This document shows, one piece after another, positions 1-9,357 of a stretch of DNA of 64,000 nucleotides; position 1 is the first letter of the stretch; the number at the start of each line of letters is the position of its first letter. Source of the DNA: Eupeodes corollae (taxonomy: Eukaryota > Arthropoda > Insecta > Diptera > Syrphidae); the NCBI RefSeq assembly GCF_945859685.1, contig NC_079147.1, positions 141,198,645 through 141,262,644 on the forward strand, given 5' to 3'. The notes beneath the pieces are model-generated. The model was not told where the DNA came from. It made no database searches and saw only the letters and a list, made by a program, of their open reading frames with translations. Both the position numbers and the translations under genes were made by a program.

Positions 1-547
1 CCAAAAATGCATCCAGCTCTTGTTCAGTGCAGTCTCTTAGTTCAAAACGGTCCATTGATTTATATTTAATTCTGAGCGCTGCCATTTTGATGTTTGTCCA
101 CTTTAATATTGTGTTTTTTATATCCACATCAAATATTTTCTCGAATGATTCCTTTGGATTATATGGATCAATAGGTCTGGCTCGAGAAGTAGTGCCAGGC
201 AATCTAATTATATTATGGCTCCTGACACGAGCGTTTCTTGCAGGTGGTGCTCTAGCCCATTTGAATCTGTTTTTTCCATAGAAGTATCCAGATGTATTTT
301 CTTCAATAACTTCGGCTTCATCTTCTTCTTCATCTTCAGACAAATCAGAATTTGAATCGTGATCACTTGTCAACAAAAATTCTTCTCCACTGTCAGAGAA
401 ATCATTTTCTGAATGATTGTTCGGGCTATTATTGCGCACAGATCCCAAATTTGGTTCAAATTCCTCCTCATCTATAGACAATTCATCGTTCAGCCACTGC
501 TCCAAAATGTTTTCTTCATTTTCAGCCATATTTTCTCGATTTGCCAT
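1..547 (-). CDS. piggyBac-like transposase, N-terminal part (piggyBac-1), cut by window edge
   Basis: Reading the minus strand from the ATG at 545-547 gives 182 codons without a stop, running off the left edge. The first ~110 residues are acidic and rich in Asp, Glu, Ser and Asn, as is usual for piggyBac N-termini. Then comes a basic segment with KNRFKWARAPP and ARVRSHNIIRLPG, followed by NPKESFEKIFD and ILKWTNIKM, the conserved lead-in to the piggyBac core. The catalytic Asp residues would lie beyond the window. It differs in sequence from the second piggyBac at 6.6-9.2 kb. The first Met was chosen because a TIR-like end lies about 265 bp upstream. Function by family: cut-and-paste transposase at TTAA sites. 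Activity cannot be judged from this part. Confidence 0.85.
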   Translation of the reverse strand, partial: MANRENMAENEENILEQWLNDELSIDEEEFEPNLGSVRNNSPNNHSENDFSDSGEEFLLTSDHDSNSDLSEDEEEDEAEVIEENTSGYFYGKNRFKWARAPPARNARVRSHNIIRLPGTTSRARPIDPYNPKESFEKIFDVDIKNTILKWTNIKMAALRIKYKSMDRFELRDCTEQELDAFL

Positions 548-817
548 TAAAAATACCACAATACCTGCAATACAATAAAACAAACAAATAAAAAAAAAAA
601 TTACGTATTTACAGTCGTGGGTCCAGGGGACCCAAGCGTATCCTAATACTGACCTAAGGAGAAGCGAGCGAAACGCGTCCTTCTCACTGCACACACGTCG
701 GCTTACTGAAGAAAGGTACCTAGAAGCAGAAAGAGCTACGGCGACCGCTGCGTTTTTTACGGAGGTTTTAAGTTTGTTCGTGGGTCCACTGGACCCTCGA
801 CTTCAGTTAAGGGTTAA
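548..817. mobile_element. 5' terminal region and candidate right end of piggyBac-1
   Basis: This non-coding stretch lies upstream of the transposase start. It ends in GGG at 811-813 followed by TTAA at 814-817, which fits a piggyBac terminus (CCC...GGG between TTAA sites). Two imperfect palindromes built on GGGTCCA...GGACCC occur at 616-634 and 779-796 and look like subterminal repeats. The other end is outside the window, so the boundary is inferred. Confidence 0.55.
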
Positions 818-2754
818 GGAAGCGGTTTGGTTATTACATAATTCCGTTTATTCGATTCTTATTGTTTTCACAGTTCACATGCAGGAGTCTTACAATATGA
901 TGAACATCAATGGCTACACAAATTGTTATTGCTTCATTTCTAAATGCGACAGTCGTAAGAGAAAACAGCATCATATACAAAAGTTATGGCCTCATCTTCA
1001 GCCACTTCAACTTTGGGTAAAAAATGTCAACAAAAGATCCTCTAGTTGTTCAACTTACTTCCGCCCTTGTATGTTATGCTACCTTTCAATACCTTCGCAA
1101 AAACTATACAATTTTAAATGAGGCTTAGGTCAAAGAAGGTATATTCTTAAGTCCTCATATTAAAAATTTATTTGAATATTTTAACTTTGACTCCGTTCTA
1201 GATGATAAGGCAAATCACCTTGAGATGCTTTTCGTCTTGCCGAACAAAATTTTCTTTGAAATAAGAGGAGTGACAACTATATTGAACTTGTAGAAAAAAC
1301 AACTATGCTGAACTTTTCGACAGTATGCTGTCATAATACAGAAAATTTGATTGCAATATGTCTTTTTAAGTTCACTTTTTACATTTCCGGATGATTGTGG
1401 AGCTTGGTTAACTCTTTCATCAGGACATGAAAGCGAGACTTTATGGAAGTAAAATACAGGAGGTCAGTACATGTACAAAAATAGAAACAAATGCCAACGA
1501 CCAGTCAATGAGTCGATATACAAAATTTTGACGATCACATGATTTAAAAAAATAATTAAGCTACTATGTTGGCTCTCTAATCAATTGGAAGGAAGAAGGC
1601 TTTGTTCTCAGAAAAAAAGTCGGATTTACGGACTTAAATAAAATAAAGTAAATATAAAATAAAATCGAAAACACAAGATATTATTTTAAAGAACGGGACA
1701 TCATTGGGCCAAACAAACGTTCTTGACAGAATATTTCAAATTCTATTAGCTGCTGCTGTTGATTTGTCACACTTAACAGAATACATTAAATCCGAAGAAG
1801 AAAATAAATAGAGGTTTAAGTTTACGCCAAGGTCAAGGACGGAGAGGTCAAGGTCCCACAAATATATTGGAGCGATTGGTATTGTACTTTCTTGAATTGC
1901 TATACAGTCGGTTCATAGAAGAATTGGAGACTCCACCAATTCAAAAAGTAACCCATATGATGCTTCTATCAAGCATAGAAGAGGCTGTGAAAAGGCTCAA
2001 AGGGCATATCAGCCGAACTGATTCATCATGGCGAGCAAGCTAAACATCAAGCTTTTTTTAAAATTATTGTATCATAAATGCCAGAAGACTCGCGGAAAGG
2101 TATCATCTGTCTTAAACAAAAGAAAAGAGATGTCAAAACTATATAGGTATCACGATATCGTGTACCGCCCGTAAGATACTCTTCTATTTTGGCATCATCG
2201 AAAGAAACGAACAAGCTGTATACTATTCATCCTGATCGAGCAGGCGCACAGTGCGGCGACTAGTGGAAAAAAATCAAAAAAAAAAATTTGCCAAAAATGT
2301 GGAGCAAGTATGCCAAATTCAAGGTAATTAGTCTGAGTGAATGAATCAACAGTTAATTTATGATAAAGTTCAATCTTCTGTCGTCAGAGATGCTCAGAAG
2401 ATCAATAAAAAAAAAACAAAAAATGAGAGTAAGATTTTTCGTTAATGCTCAAAAGAGCATTTGTTGAAGAAAAAAAGAACATATGATATTTTTTTTGCTA
2501 GATTCATATTCAGGAGAGAAAATATTATTATTCTAACTGCATTATTTTTTTTTTGCATGTAAATTTATATTTTTTTTGAGAGTCCAAATCTAAGCTTCTT
2601 TGTGCGTGTTAAGTACTAACTTCGATAAGCTATATATTTTTGGAGGGGTCCGATGGGAAAAAAGTGTTTTTATTTAAAGAAAGTACACAATTATACCTTT
2701 TAAAAAAAGTAAGATTTTTTTGCAGCAGCCTGCGCTTTCTCTTGCAACAAGTGT
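818..2754. other. no recognisable gene; AT-rich unassigned DNA
   Basis: I see no supported gene. A degraded open stretch around 1880-2040 on the plus strand reads for about 50 codons but matches nothing I recognise. Long A/T runs occur at 2270-2290, 2400-2425 and 2540-2580. It may be decayed transposon DNA belonging with the ORF that follows. Confidence 0.5.
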
Positions 2755-3390
2755 TTGTTTACAAGTATTTTTTACAGAATGTGTTCAAATAGGGAGCTTT
2801 TTGATGTTTGGTTTTCCAACTCAACAGCCCGTGTGCGTGATGTTTTGGAGTTTATGGAGTTAAAACTAAATATACAATCAAATTTAGAGCCTGAAGATCA
2901 AGAAATCGTAGAAAAACACGCATCAACAATTTGCTCGGAAATAAATAAACGTTGGCAAAGTTGCCACAGAAAACGTGATAGGTTTTTAAAAAAGAATAAA
3001 GACTGGCTTGACAATTTTCACTCCTTTCCCCAAAACATCCTAACTCTAATGAGTGCATCGACAAGCCAAGACCTTAGTAATAAGCGCGGGAGACCGCAAA
3101 AAGAATTTGTTGAGTGTTGCCAAAAAACTAAAAAACAAAAAGTTCATGATTTGGTAAGGACAAGATCGCTCGAGGAATTAAAGTATGCTACAGACCAAGC
3201 AGCATTAAATTCAAGCACTAATTCAAATTCAGAGCAACAGTTTTTGTCACCGGGAGCAGCCCTTGCATTGTATCTTGACCTTGACTTAACAGAACGAAAG
3301 TATGAGGTATTGAGGCACATTAGTGAAGGAAAAACAAAGTACATTGTGGCATCGACTGCGTCAAGAACAGTTTGTAATCAATCAAGATAA
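2755..3390 (+). CDS. TE-like hypothetical protein with KRGRPQKEF motif
   Basis: A 211-codon ORF. The first half is helical and charged (WFSNSTARVRDVLEFMELKL), the middle has a basic GRP segment (SNKRGRPQKEFVECCQKTKK), and the end reads SPGAALALYLDLDLTERKYE. I recall this order (RGRP...TK+RK, then a SP..ALAL..DLDL...KYE segment) from repeated uncharacterised proteins in arthropods and Hydra that are probably transposon-encoded; that is memory, not a search. The next frame stays weakly open (TEHELEIVQSYKKNGSII, 3390-3500), so the C-terminus may have been lost by a frameshift. No function is assigned. A poly-T tract rather than a clear promoter precedes it. Confidence 0.45.
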   Translation: MFTSIFYRMCSNRELFDVWFSNSTARVRDVLEFMELKLNIQSNLEPEDQEIVEKHASTICSEINKRWQSCHRKRDRFLKKNKDWLDNFHSFPQNILTLMSASTSQDLSNKRGRPQKEFVECCQKTKKQKVHDLVRTRSLEELKYATDQAALNSSTNSNSEQQFLSPGAALALYLDLDLTERKYEVLRHISEGKTKYIVASTASRTVCNQSR

Positions 3391-3519
3391 CTGAGCATGA
3401 ATTGGAAATAGTGCAATCCTACAAAAAAAATGGATCAATAATAGCAGCCGATAAGAAAATAGAAGAAGAAGCACGCTTGAAGAGCCTACTATACTATAGC
3501 ACTCCGTCAAAGGTTTTTA

Positions 3520-3900
3520 AATCCAGAAACCCTGCCATAACTTCTAAGTCGCTGCACTACTGGACTATGGTTCCACCAATAGTCACATATTGTTCCGAGA
3601 CCTGGCGGTTAGTAAAAAGCTATCCGATATCTCAGGTGCGTTCAAGAGGAAAGTATTACGGAGAATTGTCAGTCAATTAAGTGAGAAAATACCATTCCAG
3701 AGAACAACCTGGAAGCAGGTATCGTGACAAAATTTAAGCTTGGTAGGCTCAGGTAGGCTGGATACTGTGCTGGCATGAGCTAAAAGGAACCATCCCGGAA
3801 AGTTTTTTTGAAGTACATTGTATGGTAGGCGATAGAGTAGTAGACCATTGAGAAAAAGCGTAGACCATGACACACCTAGCGTTGGGTGCACAACTAGATG
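3520..3900 (+). pseudogene. LINE reverse transcriptase C-terminal fragment, heavily decayed
   Basis: In shifting plus-strand frames one can read the usual tail of a LINE ORF2: a YGSETW-like block (PPIVTYCSETWRL), an ERKVLRRI-like block (GAFKRKVLRRIVSQ) and KLGRLR-AGYCAGMS, which resembles the RLRWAGHVARM signature, followed by a PSRKVF block. Stops and frameshifts separate all of them. This is a 5'-truncated, inactive non-LTR retrotransposon tail; the clade cannot be fixed. Confidence 0.55.
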
Positions 3901-4559
3901 ATAAATCAGCCCTATAGGGGTAACCGTCTCGGAGCGGATCTTTCTCAACAACGCATCCTTTTTCGGAGATTGAATTCCGGTTTGAGGTAGCTGTCATCGG
4001 AAGAAATTTTACAGACATGAGACGACGCAATGCGATGGATATAAATTTCAAGCAGGGATTTCAAATTAACCGATATCTAGAAAATGCGATATATTTTCGA
4101 TAATATTTTATAAAATAAACATCTATATATATAAAAATCAATGCCACTTTTCGTTGTAATGTTATAACTCAACAATGCCTCCACCGATTTGGCTAATTTT
4201 GGTCTTGAAATATTCTTGTAAGTCCAAAGAAGGTTTGAAAAAATTAAAAAGAAATCTTGAAAAGGTTTAAAATCAACATTTTTCTATACTCCCATATACA
4301 AACAATTTGTACTAATACTTAAAGAAATCCCGATTTGCTGATTAACTTGGAAATGTAGAACGAAGCTGTAATAATAATTGAAGATATGTGTCTAACGATT
4401 GTAAATAAAGCATTAGCACAATTGGGTATGACCGCACCAAATCGTGAGATACGTTATTTTTTCGATCGTGAATTACAACGTCAGCAAAAGTTCAATTCTA
4501 ATGATTTACGTTAATTTGTACAATCGAATATAACCAAATTGAATATTCTACAAAAACAT

Positions 4560-4915
4560 GTGTATGACACAATCATGCAAGGCGTTTCCAATAATACAGG
4601 CGGATTATATTTCTTGGATGCACCTAGTGGTACAGGCAAAACATTCGTTGAATCATTGATTTAAGGGACTATTTGATCGGAATAGAAAATTGAATTGGCA
4701 CTTGCGTCTTCGGGAATTGCTGCTAAAAAATTGGCATTGAATGTACGGGTGATTAAAACTCCAACTTGCAATATTTCGAGAAATTCTGCTATGGATAAAG
4801 TTCTGCGATTAACGTCAATTATTTTATGGGATGAGTGCACAATGGCGAATAAAAAATCAATAGAATCATTTAATCGAACAATGCAATGCAATTACGGAGT
4901 AATCTGAATCTGCTC
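4560..4915 (+). pseudogene. Helitron helicase fragment (Walker A to Walker B)
   Basis: Plus-strand frames read GGLYFLDAPSGTGKTFVESL (Walker A, Pif1-type), then LALASSGIAAKKLALN, then ETPTCNIS-like KTPTCNISRNSAMDKVL and LIIWDE-like SIILWDECTMANKKSIE (Walker B with DE). This is the order seen in Helitron superfamily 1 helicases. A stop follows the Walker A block near 4661 and another lies at about 4905, so no continuous protein remains. It is followed by SGNFRQTLPLIPRSTPADE-like codons at 4927-4985. Confidence 0.8.
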
Positions 4916-5153
4916 TGATATTGCTGTCAGGGAACTTTCGTCAAACATTGCCTCTCATTCCTCGATCAACTCCTGCTGATGAAATAAACACCTGTTTGAA
5001 GTCATCAGTTCAGTTCACTGAACATTAATATTCGTATTTACCTACATAATTATGCAATTGCTAATGGGTTTTCAAAACAATTGTTAGCACCGAAAAAAAA
5101 ATATCTGCCAAACTGCAAGGTGTAGGCACAACATAACAACAATTGACAGTGTT

Positions 5154-5672
5154 ATGAATCAAGATGAGGCAATGAATTATCAAATTGAATTTTTAAATTC
5201 ATTGGAACCGACTGGTATATCACCGCATTGCTTGAATCTGAAAATTGTTTCTTTCATTATATTATTGCGAAATATTAATCCACCAAAACTATGTAACGGT
5301 ACCAAAATGGCAGTGAAAAAGTTATTGCCAAATTTGATTGAAGCTACAACATTAACTGGTAAATCAAAAGGAGAAGTGTGTTTGATACCGCGTATCCCTA
5401 TGATTCCAACTGATATGCCATTTAAATTTAAAAGATTACAAAATCCTGTGCGTTTATCATTTGCTATGTCCATAAATAAGGCCCAAGGGCAAAAACTTCA
5501 CATTTTGGTGTCAATTTGGAGGAATTATGTTTTTCACATGGCCAACGTTATGTTCCCTGTTCCAGAGTCGGCACGTCCAACTGTTTATTTATTCATGCTC
5601 AAAATTGAAAAAAACTTAAAATATTGTTTATCCAACTTTTTTAGACTTACCTATATAGATCCACCATACTAA
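5154..5672 (+). pseudogene. Helitron helicase C-terminal fragment
   Basis: A 172-codon ORF reads MNQDEAMNYQIEFLNSLEP, then ILLRNINPPKLCNGTKMAVK, then EVCLIPRIPMIPTDMPFKFK and LSFAMSINKAQGQKLHILV. These are the late helicase motifs of Helitron proteins (RNINP..LCNGTRL and AMTINKAQGQ). After that the reading frame drifts: the GLNLE..CFSHGQLYVACSRV segment is only recoverable by changing frame. The fragment cannot act alone. Confidence 0.8.
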
Positions 5673-5824
5673 GAGTACCCAATTCTTTTTTATTTTTTAG
5701 TTTTTACTCTTTGCTGATAAATATAATACAAACAATATATCATTTGGGTCATTTATACTTTTAAATAGCTAGCAATTTAAAATATTGTTTTGTTTGAATA
5801 AATGAACTTAACAATCACTTTTTT

Positions 5825-5867
5825 TTACTACGCCTTATACGTAGCGAAGCACGTACCGGGCCGCTAG
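5825..5867 (+). repeat. Helitron 3' terminus with short hairpin
   Basis: The last bases contain ACGTAGCGAAGCACGTACCG, which can pair as a short imperfect stem (TACGT...ACGTA), followed within a few bases by the terminal CTAG at 5864-5867. A 3' hairpin just before CTRR is the replication terminator of Helitrons. Confidence 0.65.
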
Positions 5868-6055
5868 TAATAACATATGTTTTTGTTTCCATTTGAAGTG
5901 CCAGAGAAAAAGAATAACTTTTGACACATAAGTTTTATTTATTTATATGACTTTATACAATCAATAATGATAAGAAATGGATAGTGTTAGTTTATTTTTC
6001 CTGAATCCAATGAGCTAAAGGCACAAAATAAAGAAAATAGGAGAACATTTTGAAA

Positions 6056-6325
6056 TGAAAGCATTACGTGAACTATCTGACGCGGGCGGCGTAAGTAAAC
6101 GTATCTTCTAATATAATTCATATCTTTTAATAATTCTACGATTATCTTCTACATTCAAGAAAAACTTGCGTTTGGTTTTGGTTTGGAGCAGATTCAACAC
6201 AAATACAAAACAAATCATCGGTCTGATTTCGTCACCCCGGAACATAAATTAGCAGCTTGCCTCAGATTTTTTGCCGATGGAAACTATCAACATGGTGTTG
6301 GAAAAGATTTTCAATGTTCAATTTG
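6056..6325 (+). pseudogene. Harbinger-1 transposase, 5' part
   Basis: A short exon reads MKALRELSDAGG and ends in a GTAAGT donor near 6093. After a roughly 66-bp intron (acceptor ATTCAAG) the frame continues KLAFGFGLEQIQHKYK and TPEHKLAACLRFFADGNYQH, the conserved N-terminal block of HARBI1-type nucleases (TPEHQLLAALRFLATG..). Reading stops where the BEL LTR begins. The continuation is at 16542 after the retrotransposon. Family role: DDE endonuclease that cuts the element ends together with a Myb-like partner. Confidence 0.75.
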
Positions 6326-6579
6326 CAAATCGTGAAATAGAAAAATTTGATTTAATGTTCAGGAAAAATTCTATTTCTTTAAAACGAATTATTTTTTTTT
6401 TTTTTTTAACCAACTTTTTTAATTATAAAACGCAAGAAATAACGATGGTACAAATTACTTTTAGATAGAAAGATAGAATGAAAAACGACCTGTTTGTGTA
6501 ACGTGACTTGATATCAATAATCTTCTTTATTGATTTTACTTAAAATGTAACATCTGTTATTAGTTCAATATGACATTAA

Positions 6580-9182
6580 CCCTCCAGTGGGCGCGTGGGT
6601 AAAAGTAACACGAAGAGGCGCGTGGTCTACGATTGTAGACTATTTTATTTTGCAAAAAAAGTATTTGTTAAAGCGTTTTTAGTATCCAAATCGTGATAAT
6701 ATTATATATGAACATATTATTTTCCATATTCACCACTTTTAGTTAAGCAGTTTGTGATACACTGAAAAAAAAAATAGTAAACCAAAATAACTCGCATTTT
6801 TAGGATTTTTCGTTATATTTTTTTATTAAAAAAAAAAAAATACTTAAGAAAAGTTTATAACAAAAAAAAACTTCGTTTACAACAAATTAATAACCAATTA
6901 AAGTGGTTAGTTAAAAAAAAGGAACCTTATTCTGAAAACAAAAAAGATATAAGACTTTAAAAATCTTATTTGTTTGTATCACATTTTTTCTTATTTTACA
7001 AGTAACAAACAAAGAGAAGTACAATAAACATAAAAAATTAAATTCATTTATAAGTTAAAAAAAAAACTGAACAATAAACATAAGCAAACAAATTCATTTA
7101 TAAATTAAAAAAAAAAAAAAAACAATATAAATATGCATCAAATATCACAATCGGTGCATAGACTTTTCAAGTGGTCCTTACAAGCAAATTTGCCACATTT
7201 TACGCATCTCACCCTAGAGGACTTATTTTTTTTTCTTGGACAAATTGCACAACGTCCAACGTAGCTTCCTGATGTGGCAGGGATTGGGGGTTGAATAACT
7301 GTGTCAATCCCTAAAAGCGCAAGAGCTCTCTGGCGTATTACCTTTGGCAATTGTTGAATTGTTGCCCTGACTGCAATTTGAGGCCGGATCAGTTCCCAGG
7401 CAAACTGTTCTATGAAATTGCTTCGTTTAGTAACCTTCTCCGAATTGTTTGCCTTGTATACACAGAGCCCATTTATGCCAGAAATGTTTAGCAGATCATA
7501 GAATATAACCATTGGCCATCGACGAGTATTCCTGGCCACATCATAGTTTTGGCATAGCTGATCAACCATATCAACACCAATTTTTGTATGGTTATAATCT
7601 GTTATTATCTCTGGCTTCTTTTGGGGCCCAGTATTTGGGTCGATCGCATTGTCGTTATGCATTGAAGACAACAATATAACACAGCGATTTTTTTTTGGCA
7701 GTAGGAAACAATGGTGCAGCCCTCTTGAAATCCAAATACTGACGAGTATTCCTCTCTATTCTTTTTTGGCAAAAACTCGGAAGGAACCTCACGTCTATTT
7801 TTCCGAATGGTTCCAGTATAAGTTAGCTTTTTGTTTTTGAGATTATTGACAAGTGAGAGGCTAGTAAACCAGTTATCTCCTGTAATGTTTCTTTTTGTTC
7901 CTTCAACTGGTTGTACCATTCTAAGTGTGACATCTTCACCATTGTTTTTGAATTTGAAAGGGCCGTCAGGTTGGGTTCCAACATATGGCTCAAGATTCAA
8001 AGTATAAAAAGTTTTGGCGTCAACCAACGCAAAAGTTTTTATACCATATTTTGCTGGCTTGCTAGGTATGTATTGCTTAAACGCACATCGGCCTCTAAAA
8101 GCTAGCAATTGTTCATCAACCGTTAGATATTCACTAGGAATAAAATTATTTTGAAAGTTATTCAAAAAAATTTCGAAAAGTTCTCTAATTGGTGCTAGTT
8201 TATCAATTTCTCTTCTTTCATTTCTAGTCCTATAGTCGTCAAATCTTAAACTCCTCAAGAGGAATCTAAATCTCTTTTCACTCATTGCTAGATAACAAGC
8301 TTCGATTCCGTTTCCTCTTGTATTATCCCAAATTTTGTGTGTATTTTTTCTAGAACTTTTGAATGTTCCAATCAAAAAGAGAATACCAATCACAGCACGA
8401 ATCTCCGTTTCGTTTGTATCCCTTGTGTCCCGATCTCTCTTGTACTCATTTCTATTTTTTTGAATCCATATGTTTGTGCAGCAAGTTACAACACCGATGA
8501 CAGCATCTGTTATGAATAACTTTAGGCATTCAATTTCAGTTTTGGCATGGCGACCGTCGCCTTTAGTTCCAGGAAGAAGTTTTATTATATTTTCCGATCG
8601 TACTCGCGTCTGAAGATTGGGTCTCGTTTTTTTCCATTTTGTTGTCTTGTCCTTTCCAATAAAATATCTCTCATTTAACTGTTCTTGTAGTGAACTATCT
8701 TCGTCTGATTCAGACCACTCCTGCTCAGACTCAGTGTTGTGTTCGCTTTGCTCAACATTTTCACTTATACTTACATCATTTTCTTCTTCTTCGTCGTCGA
8801 AGGGACTTTCATCGCCACTTGAAAGATCACCGAGCCAAAAATTGCTACCTGCGCTATTTGAAGCCATGTTCTGTATAGAATTAACAGTTTTAAAATAAAA
8901 GTAGATCAAAATGTACTATTTCTCACTTACAATTAAAAAATTCAACAAATAAATTTTTGTTACACCAATGGGCGCGTGGTCTACGATCGTAGACCAAGAG
9001 ACTTTTAACACTTATAAACCTGACGTCTGTCCTGCCCGAGAACAAAAGGAATACTAATTAGGTAGAACAATCAATTATCTACAGCTATTGTAAAGGATGG
9101 TGACAAAAAAAATGTTTTCTGAGAATGGCGGTATTTTAAATAAGGGTGGTCTACGACCGTAGACCACGCGCCTACTGGAGGG
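6580..9182 (-). mobile_element. piggyBac-2, complete element with TIRs and TTAA duplication
   Basis: The element begins CCCTCCAGTGGGCGCGTGG and ends with the inverted copy (CCCTCCAGTAGGCGCGTGG when read from the right), a 19-bp TIR with one mismatch. TTAA flanks it at 6576-6579 and 9183-9186, and the uninterrupted LTR at 16144-16541 shows the empty site with a single TTAA. Palindromes of the form GTCTACGA-N-CGTAGAC lie inside each end (about 6622-6640, 8979-8996 and 9149-9166). It encodes one transposase on the minus strand. Length is 2603 bp, normal for autonomous piggyBac elements. Confidence 0.95.
7138..8867 (-). CDS. piggyBac-2 transposase, single frameshift
   Basis: Starting at the ATG at 8867 (MASNSAGSNFWLGDLSSGDE) the protein has an acidic N-terminus, the basic KWKKTRPNLQTRVRSENIIK lead-in, and catalytic Asp residues in LTVDEQLLAFRGRC (about residue 251) and ITGDNWFTS (about 331). 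The third, in GVDMVDQLCQNYDV, and the C-terminal cysteine-rich finger (CAICPRKK, CVKCGKFACKDHL, CTDC) are read in a second frame ending at 7138. The frames meet at a run of nine A on the coding strand (7688-7696 as T on plus); one more A would join them. This may be a recent mutation, an assembly error, or (less likely) programmed slippage. All catalytic motifs are otherwise present. Confidence 0.92.
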
Positions 9183-9357
9183 TTAAAAATATGGCGAACC
9201 TTGGTATTAAGGCGGTATATTTAAAATACAATTTTTTGAAAAGGCTAATAGCTTAATCGTTACAACTAATATTAGGTATTTTAATTCATTTTATTGTTAA
9301 GTAAAATTATTGAATGTGTTGGGCTCCAACATTCCCCGCACTTTGAAAGAACTCCTT

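Larger units (their letters stand above)
4122..5867 (+). mobile_element. Helitron, internally deleted, both termini visible
   Basis: The element starts with TCTATATATATAAAAATC, a common Helitron 5' end, and ends with ...GGGCCGCTAG. It sits between an A (4121) and a T (5868), the AT target typical of Helitrons, and has no TIR. Inside are remnants of the helicase half of a RepHel protein in the correct order. At 1746 bp it is far shorter than an autonomous Helitron, and no Rep (rolling-circle nuclease) domain was seen, so it is non-autonomous and broken. Confidence 0.85.
6326..9331 (-). repeat. BEL 3' LTR, interrupted by piggyBac-2
   Basis: LTR sequence occupies 6326-6579 and 9187-9331. Joined at the TTAA, it matches the other LTR at 16144-16541. 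On the minus strand the inner start reads TGTTGGAGCCCAACAC. The internal purine tract at 9332-9340 fixes this edge. The outer edge is set at the last base shared with the other LTR. Confidence 0.85.

Noticed and set aside
1880..2040. plus-strand open stretch as a gene fragment
   Set aside because: Only about 50 codons, no known motif, stops on both sides.
7649..8898. plus-strand ORFs opposite the piggyBac-2 transposase
   Set aside because: Antisense shadows of a well-supported gene; the Ser-rich one mirrors the acidic N-terminus.
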